DNA of 64,000 bases from Bacteroidales bacterium (GCA_017649855.1 JAGCGA010000004.1:123556-187555); one strand, 5' to 3'. Positions 53,400 to 63,119 are shown, counted from the first letter of the stretch. Numbers and translations are program-made. Notes: generated by a model not told the origin, from the sequence alone.

Positions 53400-54344
53400 T
53401 TACTTCACGATACGGGTACCGCAGCTCTCGTCGCCGAGCTTACCGGCTTCAGTGATGATACAAGGATGACCGGTGGTCTCCACAAAGAGGATGGCAGCAC
53501 GGATTTTAGGGGCCATGGAGCCTTCCGTGAACTGACCTTGTTGCAAATACTTCTTGGCCTCCTTGAGGGTAATCTCGTCCAATGCTTTTTCGTTCGGCTT
53601 GCGGAAGTTGATATAGACCTTGGGCACATCGGTCAGGATGTAGAACTCATCGGCCTCGATCTGCGTGGCCGTCAGGGCAGAGGCAAGGTCCTTGTCGATG
53701 ACGGCTTCCACGCCTTGCAGGTAGCCGTCTTTCATAGCCACGGGGATGCCGCCGCCACCCACGGTGATAACGATGATGCCTTGATCGGCCAGTTGGCGGA
53801 TCAATTTGATGTTCTGGATACGGATAGGTCTGGGTGAGGCCACCACTTTGCGCCATCCGTTGCCCTTGGGATCTTCATGATATACATCGCCAGTAGCCTC
53901 ATGATACTCCTGGGCCTCTTCGGCGGAGCAATAGGGGCCGACAGGCTTGGTGGGATTCCAGAAGTGAGGGTCATTGGCATCGACCTCCACGTGGGTCAGC
54001 AGGGTTACGGTGTCTTTGTCCCAGCCCTCTTCAGCAAAGATATGACGAAGGCCGTCTTCAATCAAGGCACCGATAGATCCTTGCGTCTCGGCCACACAGA
54101 AGTTGAGAGGCATGTCCTCCACGTCATAGGTGGCCTTGCCCGCCTTGTGTTGCAGCATCACGTTGCCCACTTGGGGACCGTTGCCGTGACCAATCACGAT
54201 ATTATAGCCTGCCTTGATCATCGGGATCAGGGAACGGCAGGTCTCTGTCACATTTTCCAGTTGTTCTTTATAAGTTCCTCTTTGTTTGCTTTTCAAGAGT
54301 GCATTGCCTCCAAAGGCAATCACAGCAAGTTTTTTTTCGCTCAT
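53400..54344 (-). CDS. arcC: Carbamate kinase
   Basis: A 314-residue amino-acid-kinase family enzyme that makes ATP from carbamoyl phosphate. Typical segments are KLAVIAFGGNALLKSKQRGT, IVIGHGNGPQVGNVMLQHKA, MPLNFCVAETQGSIGALIED, VVASPRPIRIQN, ITVGGGGIPVA and EAVIDKDLASALTATQIEAD. It lies 54 bases upstream of arcB and 31 bases after pepO, so the three probably share a transcript. Confidence 0.95.
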   Translation of the reverse strand: MSEKKLAVIAFGGNALLKSKQRGTYKEQLENVTETCRSLIPMIKAGYNIVIGHGNGPQVGNVMLQHKAGKATYDVEDMPLNFCVAETQGSIGALIEDGLRHIFAEEGWDKDTVTLLTHVEVDANDPHFWNPTKPVGPYCSAEEAQEYHEATGDVYHEDPKGNGWRKVVASPRPIRIQNIKLIRQLADQGIIVITVGGGGIPVAMKDGYLQGVEAVIDKDLASALTATQIEADEFYILTDVPKVYINFRKPNEKALDEITLKEAKKYLQQGQFTEGSMAPKIRAAILFVETTGHPCIITEAGKLGDESCGTRIVK

Positions 54345-54375
54345 ACAAAAAAATTATTCAAGATTCACAAAAGGC

Positions 54376-56439
54376 CTACCAGATGCGGGCTCGTTTTTCA
54401 GGAGCCATCCACATAGGATCGGCAGGTTTGATATTAAAGGCGTCGTAGAAAGCGTCGATATGGCGGAGTGTAGCGTTCACGCGCCAGCGGCCCAGCGCGT
54501 GCGGGTCTGTCTTGGTGCGACGCAAGATCTCCTCGTGGCGGATGTTGGCAGCCCAGACGGCGGCGTATGCCAGGAAGAAGCGCTGTTCGGGTGTGAACTC
54601 GTCCATCAACGGCTTGATAGCCTTGGGATCGTCTTTCATGGCCTTCTTCATAGCGGTGTAGGAGACATTGAGGCCACCATTGTCAGCGATATTCTCTCCC
54701 AAGGTAAAGGCGCCGTTGGCATACACGCCGGGAGCCACCTCGATGGAGTTGAAATGATCCACAATCAGTTGGGCGCGGTCGGTGAAAGCCTTGGCGTCTT
54801 CGGGTGTCCACCAGTCGGTGAGGTTACCTTTGAGGTCATAGTTACGACCCTGATCGTCAAAGCCATGCGTCATCTCGTGGCCGATCACCACACCGATGGC
54901 ACCGTAGTTGGCGGCATCGTCGGCATTCATGTCGAAGAACGGCGGTTGCAAGATGCCGGCAGGGAAGCAGATCTCGTTGGTGTTAGGCTCATAGTACGCA
55001 TTCACCGTCTGCGGGGTCATCTGCCACTCGGTCGGATCCACGGGCTTGCCGATCTTGGAGAGATTATAAGCCATCTCGAAGCGAGAGGCACGTTGGATGT
55101 TGGCATAATAGCTGTCGTCTTTGATATCCAGTGCGCTATAGTCACGCCACTGATCCGGATAACCGATCTTCACACGGAAGGCGGCCAGCTTGTCGAGGGC
55201 ATTCTTCTTGGTAGCCTCTGTCATCCAGGTAGAGTTCTTGATGCGCTCTCCGAGAGCCCACTGCAGATTCTTGACCAGCTGCTCCATGCGCACTTTGGCC
55301 TCTGCAGGGAAATAGGCCTTCACATACATCTGTCCCAAGGCTTCACCCAGCGTTCCGTCAATGGTATTGATGACACGTTTCCAGCGTTGGCTGTTCTCCA
55401 CACGGCCGGAAAGGGTCTTGCCGTAGAAGTCAAAGCTGGCATCCACAAACTCAGAACTCAGATAGGGAGCAGCACTGCGGATGACATTCCAAGCCAGATA
55501 AGCACGGATGATCTCCATGTCGGCGATGGTCAGCAACTGGTTCAGGCCATTAAAATAGGTAGGTTGCGCCACATTGACGGTATCGAGTTTAAGATTCAGC
55601 TTTTGGAGATATTCGTTGACATTCACAGCGGTCAGCATCTTCTGGAAATCCGCCGGCGTCATCTTGTGGATGGTCTGATACGGGTCACGCAAGACCGTCT
55701 TGTCCACGAAGAAGTTCGCCATGGCAGTCTCCAGAGCAAGCACCTTCTTGGCCAGCACCGTCTCCTGACCTTCACAACCAGCCAAACGGCTATAGCCGGA
55801 GATGCGGAACATCTTGGACAACAACTTGACATACTCGTCGCGGATCTTCTGCTGGTCAGCATCCAAATAATAGTCACGATCACCGATGCCGAGACCCGTC
55901 TGCCAGAAATGGGCGATGGTCATGGCGCTGTTGTCGGGATCGGAGGATCCGAAGAGGGCGAAGAACGGGAATTGACCTTCCAATGCCATATCCGCCAAAG
56001 CAGCGGTCAAGCCGGAACGCTGGATAGAGGCAATCTTGCGCAGATCATTCTGGATGGGCTCTGCACCCTGCTTTTCAATCTTCATGGTATCCATACCGAT
56101 CTTGTACAGATCACCCACCTTCTGCTCCACGGTTCCGTTGGCATAGCTCTTCTTGGAGAGGTTCATCACCAACTCTTGAAGTTGCTTCTGGTTGTTTTCA
56201 GCCAGCACGTCAAAACTGCCGTATCGGGCATATTCAGCTTTTAAGGGATTGAGTTTCATCCATCCTCCGCAGGCATATTGATAGAAATCCTCGGATGGCT
56301 TCACCGACTTATCCAGATTGGTCAAGGTAACCCCTGACTTCATTTTTTTAGGTTTCACTTTAGTAGTCATAGGCGCTGAACTGGAAAAAACAAAAAAACT
56401 AACCGCGCAAAGCAAGGTTAAAAATCCATACTTTTTCAT
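54376..56439 (-). CDS. pepO: M13 family zinc endopeptidase (PepO-like)
   Basis: A 687-residue neprilysin-type metallopeptidase. The ATG at 56439 is chosen because it starts a signal peptide (MKKYGFLTLLCAVSFFVFSS). The M13 N-domain opening is VKPSEDFYQYACGGWMK. The catalytic zinc motif is VIGHEMTHGFDDQGRNYD (HExxH), with the third ligand Glu in GENIADNGGL, the substrate-binding NAYYEPNTNEICFPAGILQP segment, and the usual C-terminal Trp (KRARIW). It would cleave peptides in the periplasm or at the surface, which fits a peptide-fermenting lifestyle. A -7 box lies at 56500-56507. Confidence 0.95.
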   Translation of the reverse strand: MKKYGFLTLLCAVSFFVFSSSAPMTTKVKPKKMKSGVTLTNLDKSVKPSEDFYQYACGGWMKLNPLKAEYARYGSFDVLAENNQKQLQELVMNLSKKSYANGTVEQKVGDLYKIGMDTMKIEKQGAEPIQNDLRKIASIQRSGLTAALADMALEGQFPFFALFGSSDPDNSAMTIAHFWQTGLGIGDRDYYLDADQQKIRDEYVKLLSKMFRISGYSRLAGCEGQETVLAKKVLALETAMANFFVDKTVLRDPYQTIHKMTPADFQKMLTAVNVNEYLQKLNLKLDTVNVAQPTYFNGLNQLLTIADMEIIRAYLAWNVIRSAAPYLSSEFVDASFDFYGKTLSGRVENSQRWKRVINTIDGTLGEALGQMYVKAYFPAEAKVRMEQLVKNLQWALGERIKNSTWMTEATKKNALDKLAAFRVKIGYPDQWRDYSALDIKDDSYYANIQRASRFEMAYNLSKIGKPVDPTEWQMTPQTVNAYYEPNTNEICFPAGILQPPFFDMNADDAANYGAIGVVIGHEMTHGFDDQGRNYDLKGNLTDWWTPEDAKAFTDRAQLIVDHFNSIEVAPGVYANGAFTLGENIADNGGLNVSYTAMKKAMKDDPKAIKPLMDEFTPEQRFFLAYAAVWAANIRHEEILRRTKTDPHALGRWRVNATLRHIDAFYDAFNIKPADPMWMAPEKRARIW

Positions 56440-56499
56440 ACTTAAATAACAAGTTAACAATAAATTACAAAAACAAAAATCCCTTCAAGAGAGGGATTG

Positions 56500-56507
56500 C
56501 AAACATA
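56500..56507 (-). promoter_or_regulatory. -7 promoter box for pepO-arcC-arcB
   Basis: CAAACATA (TATGTTTG on the minus strand) lies 61 bases upstream of the pepO ATG. A 7-bp inverted repeat (AATCCCT and AGGGATT, 56478-56498) sits at the predicted transcription start. Confidence 0.5.
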
Positions 56508-56600
56508 CATAATTTTTTGGTGAAAACCTAGTACGGAGGGTATAAATTTTCACAAGATCCGATCATTCGGCATGAGCGGGGGCACTTCTCCATCAAAGGA

Positions 56601-57950
56601 TTAGTAACGAGTTAGTTGCAGATAGCGGGCGAGAGAGATCCGATAGTCTATCCGCATATCTGTCTGCTGGTCCAGGGCTTGCTGGTAGAGGGTTTGGGCT
56701 TCCAGAAGGTCGGAGACAGGGAGCAGTCCGGCCTGGTAGTTTTGGCGGACGGTCTGGAGGTTGGCATCCGCCTCTGCCACCATCGCGGCGGCAAGATCTA
56801 GCTGGGTGTAGTGTTCCTGCAGGTTATTCCAAGCCTGACAAGTCTCCAGAGACATCTTCTCGGTAAGATCCTGGAAGGTGTTGCGGGCGCTTTGCTGTTT
56901 CAGCTTATATTCCTTTTGTTTGTAGGCATTCTCCCACCAGGCTGTCAGGGGCACTTGCAAAGAGGCGAAGACCAGTCCATTGGCGGAGTAGTCGTCCAAA
57001 ATCATGTTCCCATACGCCCCTCCGGCTCCCACCATCAGATGAGGGAGCGCCTCCCCGAGCGTCATCTTTTGTTGGAGACGGGCGGCTTCGATCTGCAAGG
57101 CGAGCAGTCTGGATTCCTTTCTGGCATGGACGGCAGCCTCCGGATTACAATAGAGGCTAGCGGGGTCAGAGACCTCCCCCGAGAGGGAGTCCTCCAGGGC
57201 AAGCGCCTCCGTGTAGTCGATGCCAATCATCTGGCACAAAGCTCTTTTAGCCAGTTGCAGGCCATTGTTCAAGCGCAGGAGGTTGGACTGCATCTCCGTG
57301 CGTTTGAGGGAGACCTTCAGCAGGTCGTTTTGAGTTACCAGACCGGCACTGAGGGCGCCTTGCACATCGCGGTAGAGGGTGTCCAAAAAGTCCAGGGCTG
57401 TCGTAACGGTCGCCTGCTTGGCTTGCAGCGAGATGACCAGCCAATAGCTCTGCTCGGTCATAAGCAACACCTCTTGCTGCTGGAGCTGGCACTGGAGCTC
57501 AGCCGCCTCCACGCCCACCTTGGCCAGCCGGTTGCCGTTAATGATCTGTCCACCCATGAAGACAGGCTGCACCAGCGTGGCACCTACAGAAAGTCCCTTC
57601 TCGGCGAAAGTGAGGGATTCTGAGAGGTCCAATGTTGGGCCAAAACGCTGATAGAGATACTGGAGCCACTCCCGGATGGTGGCACTCTGGATGTCATCGA
57701 TACCATATTCGACCAGCGGATGGAGGGCATCATAGGCGAGGAATGTGCCGCTCACATTAGGGAAGTACTTGGTGAAGGCTTGCTTTTTGACCAGCTTGGC
57801 CATCTCCACATCCAATTCGGCATTCCGGACCGCTGCATTATGCTCCAGGGCAAGCGAAAGGCAAGTGTCCAACGACAAGGATTGGGCTGTTGCGACGGCA
57901 CTCCAGGTCAGACAACAGCACAGGGCAAGGATGAGGGTTTTGGTTTTCAT
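56601..57950 (-). CDS. TolC-family outer-membrane efflux channel
   Basis: A 449-residue outer-membrane factor with signal peptide MKTKTLILALCCCLTWSAVA and TolC-type coiled-coil repeats: LSLDTCLSLALEHNAAVRNA, LVQPVFMGGQIINGNRLAKV, VTTALDFLDTLYRDVQGALS, VTQNDLLKVSLKRTEMQSNL and the second-half NYQAGLLPVSDLLEAQTLYQ. It forms the exit duct of the RND pump. Its ATG overlaps the permease stop (ATGA), so the two are translationally coupled. It is the last gene of the efflux operon. Confidence 0.94.
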   Translation of the reverse strand: MKTKTLILALCCCLTWSAVATAQSLSLDTCLSLALEHNAAVRNAELDVEMAKLVKKQAFTKYFPNVSGTFLAYDALHPLVEYGIDDIQSATIREWLQYLYQRFGPTLDLSESLTFAEKGLSVGATLVQPVFMGGQIINGNRLAKVGVEAAELQCQLQQQEVLLMTEQSYWLVISLQAKQATVTTALDFLDTLYRDVQGALSAGLVTQNDLLKVSLKRTEMQSNLLRLNNGLQLAKRALCQMIGIDYTEALALEDSLSGEVSDPASLYCNPEAAVHARKESRLLALQIEAARLQQKMTLGEALPHLMVGAGGAYGNMILDDYSANGLVFASLQVPLTAWWENAYKQKEYKLKQQSARNTFQDLTEKMSLETCQAWNNLQEHYTQLDLAAAMVAEADANLQTVRQNYQAGLLPVSDLLEAQTLYQQALDQQTDMRIDYRISLARYLQLTRY

Positions 57951-60900
57951 TTTTTATCCTCCTTTTTAAAAATCTGCCAATAGGCCACCGGCAGCACCGT
58001 GACGACCAGAGGCAATGAGAAGATCGTTCCGAAGCAGATCACGACACCCATCGGCATCCAGAGGGCGGTATGGGCGACGATCATGGGCATCACGCCAAGA
58101 GCCGTGGTTGCGGAAGTCAGGAATATCGGGCGCATTCTTCGCTTGCCCGCCTCGAATCCTGCCTCTCGGGCGTTGAGATGCTGTTCGGTACGCAACATCT
58201 CCGCATATTCAAACATGATGATAGCATTACGCACGATGATGCCGATGAGGCTCACCACGCCCAGCACTGCCGTAATGCTGAAGTCGAGCTGGAAGAGAAA
58301 CAGTCCCAATGAGGCGCCAAAGATGCAGATCAGGCTGGCGGAGAGTGTCAGCAGGACGACGTCGATCTTCGCAAAATGATAGAGCAGGAACACAAAGAGC
58401 ACCAGCACGGCGGCAACGAAGCTCAGGGCTATCTGCGGGATAACCTGGCCATTGACGCTCGTCAAGCCGCCATTGGAGATCTCCACGCCCTGCGGCAACG
58501 TCGGGGAGAGTGTCTTCTGGACATAACGGTCGAGGACCTTCATCACCTCAGGTTGGCTATAGCCCTCCCGCAGATCGGCGCCCACCGTGACCGTCCGTCT
58601 GCCATTGCGATGGTTGATGGAGGCATCCGTCCAGGCGGGCTCGACAGAGGCCACCTGGCGCAAGGGCACCCACACTGAAGGGATGGCGGTGGGTATCAAG
58701 AAATCCTCCATATCCTGATAACTCCTGACATGGTTCTCTTCTGCGGTGTAGAGCACCACCGGGACTTTGTAGTCATCCTCCCAAAGTGCCGTCAGCGCCT
58801 GGCCGTCGAGGGCGGAAGAGAGGTACAGTGACAGCATACTCTGCGTGACGCCCAGCCGGGTGGCCTCGTCACTCTTCATCTTCACAGCGATATTCTGGGA
58901 GCTCTCGTCCATGTCGGAATGGACCCATGCCAGTGAGGGTTGCGTCTCCATGAAACATTTCAGCGACTCTGCCACCTGTTTCAACGAATCGAGATCATCG
59001 CCCGCAATACGGACCTCCACAGGATTTTTCACTGCCTGATAGTCGATCTGCTTAAACCGCACATAGGCATTGGGGAAGTGGTGGGCATACTGCTCGGAGT
59101 AGTCTTTCAGGATGCGGCGGGTATCGCGCTCCGAAGTGGTGTTGACGATAAACTGGGCATAGTTCTTATGGGCCATTTGCGGGGCATAGGTAGCATGGAA
59201 ACGTGGTGAGGAGCAGCCAATGAAAGAGGTCACGGAGGTGACGCGCGGGTCACGGCGCAACAGATGCTCCATGCTGTCGGCCACCATAGTGGTCTGGTCG
59301 ATAGTGCTACCTTGCGCCAGATGGATCTCCACGGCGAAGCAGTCGCGGTCAGCCTTGGGCAGCATCTGAATATGGAGATGGGAAAACATCAAGGCACCCA
59401 AGCCGACAGCCCCGAAGGCGAAGAGGATGACCACAGCCGGATTCCGGAAACACCAGGAGAGAACACACTCATAGATATCCTGCAGGCGTTCAAAGAAACG
59501 GTTTTGGGCAGTGGCAAAGCGTCCGAGCCGCTGGCCTGTCCTGGGACGGTGGATGTAGCGCGTGGAGATGTAGGGGATGATCCATACGGCATAAAAGATG
59601 GAGCAGACCAGCGCAAAGGCCACCGTGAAGGGGAACAGCTGCACGAAGTCGCCCAAGGGCCCGGTGATGATCCGGGTCATGGGGAAAAACATGCCCGAGA
59701 TGGCCAAGGTGGCCAGCGACATGGGCACAAACAGTTGCTGAGTGCTCGTCACAGCCGCATAGAGGTTGGAATGGCCATCGCGGATCATGTCGGTATAGCC
59801 ATCGATGACAATGACCGAGTCATCGACAATCATGCCGAGGACCACAATCAGGGCGGCCAGGGTCACCGTATTCATCTCGATGCCGCAGACATACATGAGG
59901 CCCATCGTGATGGCCGTACATATCGGCACGCTGGAGCTGGAGACCAGCGCTGTCCGCAGGGGGAAGAGAAGCAACATGACCGCGATGACCACGATGATAG
60001 AGAAGAGCAGATCGCGAAGGAAGGACATCACAGACTTGTCGACCACCTTAGGCTGGTTGGTGATGCGGTGCATATCCACGTCAGGCGGGATCTGCTGGCG
60101 GGTCTGCCGGATGACCTTCTCCACCTTCTTGCCGAAAGCCACGATATTGTTGCCTGGGTTCATCTCCATCGAGATCAGCACGGCGGGTGAGCCGTCGAAT
60201 TTGATACAGCTCTTGGGCGCGGCATAGCGTCGCTGGATGGTGGCGATGTCGCGAAGACGGACCACGCTGCCGGAGGGGTCCGCATAGACGATCTGCTCGC
60301 CCAGCTCATATTCAGACTGATAGGGCATGTCCAGGAAGACCATCGCCTCGCCCGCCTCGTTATCCACACTGCCACTGACGGTGCGCAGGCCCTGGGTGGC
60401 CAGTTCCACCAGCAGGGATCGCTGGCTGATGCCATAGGAAGCCAGGCGTTCCTGATCCACAAGCACCGCGACCTCCTCATTTTGCTGTCCCGTGATCTTG
60501 ATGCGCCCCATCTCGGGGATCGTGCGCAAGTTGTCACACAACAGGTTGGCGTAGGTCTCCAACTCCCGGGGCGTGCGATCGGGCGATTCCACCGCCAGCA
60601 ACATGGAGGCCGTATTGCCAAAGTCGTCCACCACGACCACCTCCAACACCCCCGCAGGAAGAGAGGTCTTTTTGAAGAGCTGGAGGCCATGACGGATTTT
60701 GGACCACACCTCATCTTTGTGCTTGACCGAAGTGTTGAGTTCCACATAGATGTACACCGCCCCGTTCTCGGTGGTGGAATAGGTCAGCGACTTGTTCACT
60801 TCTTCGTAAGTGAACAGGAAGCGCTCCAGGGGCTTGGTCACCTGCTCTTCCACCTCCAGTGCGGAAGCACCGGGGTAGATGGCAGCCACCACACCTTGGC

Positions 60901-61042
60901 GGATAGTGAACTGTGGGAACTCATCCTTGTTCATTTGCGTCAGGCCGAAAATGCCGAACAACACCAGACAAGCCACCATAAAGAAGATGATATTGTGGCT
61001 ACGGATAGCGGAGAGAATATGGTTGGTTTTGCGTTTTGCCAT
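57947..61042 (-). CDS. RND efflux permease (AcrB/HAE1-like)
   Basis: A 1031-residue inner-membrane pump with the RND two-half layout. TM1 is at about residues 13-33 (IIFFMVACLVLFGIFGL), then comes the periplasmic porter domain. TM4 carries the proton-relay aspartates in VVLGMIVDDSVIVID. The second half has TM7 near 520, VNGQVIPQIALSFVAAVLVL, and a C-terminal block with LTSATTALGVMPMIVAHTAL. Some features (short, nodulation-like spacing) suggest the HME/HAE family variants found in Bacteroidota. Substrate cannot be told from sequence; hydrophobic drugs or bile salts are plausible. Confidence 0.95.
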   Translation of the reverse strand: MAKRKTNHILSAIRSHNIIFFMVACLVLFGIFGLTQMNKDEFPQFTIRQGVVAAIYPGASALEVEEQVTKPLERFLFTYEEVNKSLTYSTTENGAVYIYVELNTSVKHKDEVWSKIRHGLQLFKKTSLPAGVLEVVVVDDFGNTASMLLAVESPDRTPRELETYANLLCDNLRTIPEMGRIKITGQQNEEVAVLVDQERLASYGISQRSLLVELATQGLRTVSGSVDNEAGEAMVFLDMPYQSEYELGEQIVYADPSGSVVRLRDIATIQRRYAAPKSCIKFDGSPAVLISMEMNPGNNIVAFGKKVEKVIRQTRQQIPPDVDMHRITNQPKVVDKSVMSFLRDLLFSIIVVIAVMLLLFPLRTALVSSSSVPICTAITMGLMYVCGIEMNTVTLAALIVVLGMIVDDSVIVIDGYTDMIRDGHSNLYAAVTSTQQLFVPMSLATLAISGMFFPMTRIITGPLGDFVQLFPFTVAFALVCSIFYAVWIIPYISTRYIHRPRTGQRLGRFATAQNRFFERLQDIYECVLSWCFRNPAVVILFAFGAVGLGALMFSHLHIQMLPKADRDCFAVEIHLAQGSTIDQTTMVADSMEHLLRRDPRVTSVTSFIGCSSPRFHATYAPQMAHKNYAQFIVNTTSERDTRRILKDYSEQYAHHFPNAYVRFKQIDYQAVKNPVEVRIAGDDLDSLKQVAESLKCFMETQPSLAWVHSDMDESSQNIAVKMKSDEATRLGVTQSMLSLYLSSALDGQALTALWEDDYKVPVVLYTAEENHVRSYQDMEDFLIPTAIPSVWVPLRQVASVEPAWTDASINHRNGRRTVTVGADLREGYSQPEVMKVLDRYVQKTLSPTLPQGVEISNGGLTSVNGQVIPQIALSFVAAVLVLFVFLLYHFAKIDVVLLTLSASLICIFGASLGLFLFQLDFSITAVLGVVSLIGIIVRNAIIMFEYAEMLRTEQHLNAREAGFEAGKRRMRPIFLTSATTALGVMPMIVAHTALWMPMGVVICFGTIFSLPLVVTVLPVAYWQIFKKEDKK

Positions 61043-61053
61043 GAGAGCGGTCG

Positions 61054-62091
61054 TTAGTTGGAAGAAGAACGGATGGTGACAGGGGCCTCCGGGTACAATT
61101 TCTGGACCCCGGCGGTCACGATTGTGTCTCCGGCGCGAAGGCCATCCGTGACGAGCACGCCATTGGCCACGAACTCGGAAGCTTGAATCAGGATACGTTG
61201 GGCCTTGCCGTCACGAACGACCCAGACGCACTGCCCTTGGGGATGGGTCTGGACGCACTTGGCGGGAATCACCAGTCCCTGACGGGCGGCGGCCGGCTTG
61301 TTGACAGAGACCTTGCAGACCATGCCAGGGAGCAGTTCTGCGGGCGGACGGACAAAGACTGCCTTCACCTGATAGCTGTGCACCACGCGGGAGGCAGACA
61401 CCCCGCACTCCGAGATCTTCACCTTCAGTCGTCGGTTGTTCAGGGCAGGGACGACAACCGATGCCGTATCCCCCACATGTATCTCCGCGATATCGTCTTC
61501 CGGGACAGCATAGGAGACCGACAATGTGTGGACATCCAGCAGGGTGACGGCCGGGATGCCCGGAAGGAGGGTGGCGCCAGCTTGCGCCTCACAACGGTCC
61601 ACGACCCCCGCGACAGGCGCGTACAAGTCGCAATCATCCAGTTGTTTCTTGGCCATCTGCTCCAACGAGCGGGCTTTGTCGAGGTTGGTTTGCATCTCCA
61701 CCCACTTCACCTCGGCCACACTACCCTGCTCATAGACCTGTTTCAGTCGGGCATAGGCATCTTCCGCCTGGTCAAGGGTCGCTTTGGCCGAGAGGTAAGC
61801 ATTGCGGGCGCTCGTCTTGTCCACAGAAGCCAGCAGCTGCCCCGCGCGCACCTTGTCCCCCTCCCGCACATAGACACGTTCAACCCTGCCACCCAGGGGA
61901 AAGCCCAATGAGAGAGAGAGATTCTCGGAGACCTCCCCCACATAGGTGCGGGCTAACGAACCACTCGCCGTGTCCACGATCATCACGTCCACTTCCACCG
62001 GCGACATGGGAGTCTCAGTCTCATGGTGACGACAAGAGGTCAACGACAAGGCCATCAGAATCATCATAAAACAAGCAATATCCTTTTTCAT
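61054..62091 (-). CDS. RND efflux periplasmic adaptor lipoprotein
   Basis: A 345-residue membrane-fusion protein. The ATG at 62091 gives the lipoprotein signal MKKDIACFMMILMALSLTSC (lipidated Cys20); another ATG lies three codons upstream. The lipoyl/hairpin part has GFPLGGRVERVYVREGDKVR-AGQLLASVD, a coiled-coil hairpin (about residues 95-145), the returning half DCDLYAPVAGVVDRCEAQAG, and a C-terminal beta-barrel and membrane-proximal domain. It links the permease to the TolC channel. It lies 21 bases after the TetR gene and 11 bases before the permease. Confidence 0.95.
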   Translation of the reverse strand: MKKDIACFMMILMALSLTSCRHHETETPMSPVEVDVMIVDTASGSLARTYVGEVSENLSLSLGFPLGGRVERVYVREGDKVRAGQLLASVDKTSARNAYLSAKATLDQAEDAYARLKQVYEQGSVAEVKWVEMQTNLDKARSLEQMAKKQLDDCDLYAPVAGVVDRCEAQAGATLLPGIPAVTLLDVHTLSVSYAVPEDDIAEIHVGDTASVVVPALNNRRLKVKISECGVSASRVVHSYQVKAVFVRPPAELLPGMVCKVSVNKPAAARQGLVIPAKCVQTHPQGQCVWVVRDGKAQRILIQASEFVANGVLVTDGLRAGDTIVTAGVQKLYPEAPVTIRSSSN

Positions 62092-62112
62092 CACGATCAT
62101 CTACTATATATA

Positions 62113-62769
62113 TTATTGTACAACATTTGAAGGGGTCATGCCATGATACTCGGGCATGCTATAGCCGGCAAACTGAAAAAACACGCTGCTGATAATCAAA
62201 TCTATGAGCATACTATACGAGGCTTTATATTGTTCATATTTGTCTTCCACAAAGAAAGTATGAACCAGTCCGTTCAGGGTAACCTGCAGCATATCGGCAA
62301 AGGCGGCGGCCTGAAGCTCCACCGTCTCGGCAGGGTCTTGGGTGGGTTTGGCATACCAGACCTTCTTGAAAGAGTCGTGCTCCCACTGCAAAAAAAGGGA
62401 CATGGCATCATTGAGTTCCTGGAAGCGCTGATGACGGTCGTGGATCATCTTGTCGCGCAAAGCGACGCGCAAGTTGTCGGCCGAGGCCATCAACTCCACA
62501 CGCAAGAGGAGATACTGTCGCAGCCGGGTGAGCACCCGCTGGCTTTCGTCCGCGACTACATCCTGAAGAGTTTCACGGATATGCTCTATCTCTTCGGAGG
62601 CCATTTTGCTGAAGAGGTCCTCCTTGTTACGGAAATAGTTATATACGGAGCGTTTGGACTTATGTGCTTCGCGGGCGATCTCCTCCATGGAGGTCTTCTC
62701 GAAGCCGAACCTCTGGAAGAGGAGGGCAGCCACACGCTGTATGGTCTCGTCTGTTCTAGGTTTTTTCAT
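62113..62769 (-). CDS. TetR/AcrR-family repressor of the efflux operon
   Basis: A 218-residue regulator. The N-terminal helix-turn-helix is RVAALLFQRFGFEKTSMEEI-AREAHKSKRSVYNYFRNKED, a standard TetR pattern. The C-terminal ligand domain is helical and divergent. It is the first gene of the operon, so autoregulation is expected. The start codon lies at the inner edge of a perfect 11-bp inverted repeat that also covers its -7 box. Confidence 0.93.
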   Translation of the reverse strand: MKKPRTDETIQRVAALLFQRFGFEKTSMEEIAREAHKSKRSVYNYFRNKEDLFSKMASEEIEHIRETLQDVVADESQRVLTRLRQYLLLRVELMASADNLRVALRDKMIHDRHQRFQELNDAMSLFLQWEHDSFKKVWYAKPTQDPAETVELQAAAFADMLQVTLNGLVHTFFVEDKYEQYKASYSMLIDLIISSVFFQFAGYSMPEYHGMTPSNVVQ

Positions 62770-62801
62770 TTTTGCACGCTTTACGTTTCAGCGTGCAAAA
62801 A
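62769..62801 (-). promoter_or_regulatory. Probable TetR operator over the efflux operon promoter
   Basis: TTTTTGCACGC (62769-62779) and GCGTGCAAAAA (62791-62801) are perfect inverted arms separated by 11 bases. The right arm overlaps the -7 box CAAAAATA and the left arm touches the start codon, a layout expected for autorepression. The arms could also form an RNA hairpin in the short leader. Confidence 0.6.
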
Positions 62802-62803
62802 TA
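62796..62803 (-). promoter_or_regulatory. -7 promoter box for the TetR-efflux operon
   Basis: CAAAAATA (TATTTTTG on the minus strand) lies 27 bases upstream of the regulator ATG and is embedded in the inverted repeat. Confidence 0.6.
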
Positions 62804-63119
62804 CACTTTTTCCATTATGATGAAACGTTAATAAATAGAATTGTCCACATGGTTTTTCCGTATATTTTCGCATCACAAAACTGGATGTGGAAAGGTTGGA
62901 GGCAACGGAAAAAAGGAGGCACATCGCAGAATATCATGGAGGTGTTAAAAAGATTTTTTTGCATAAAATGATTTGGAATAGAAAAAAATGTATATTTGCA
63001 GGCTTTTTAGTATATACCGCAAAAGAACAATAAACGACTGGTTTTCAATCAGATATTTTCAAGGAATGGTTTACTGAAAATGCAGAAATAATTACTAATT
63101 TATACAAACTAACAAAAAA
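62804..63119. other. Divergent intergenic region and rplC leader
   Basis: This gap between the TetR promoter and rplC holds the rplC -7 box at 62991-62998. About 120 bases of leader then follow, in which no strong terminator-like hairpin was seen. The part left of the box holds no convincing gene. A long leader before L3 leaves room for autogenous control, but no known motif was recognised. Confidence 0.5.
62991..62998 (+). promoter_or_regulatory. -7 promoter box for the rplC-rplD unit
   Basis: TATATTTG followed by CAGG lies 122 bases upstream of rplC. Its downstream CAGGC matches that of the rpsL promoter (20460). It indicates that the remaining S10 operon has its own promoter. Confidence 0.6.

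Noticed and set aside
54286..56244. 652-residue plus-strand open frame across pepO
   Set aside because: It is an antisense shadow; pepO carries the full M13 motifs on the minus strand.
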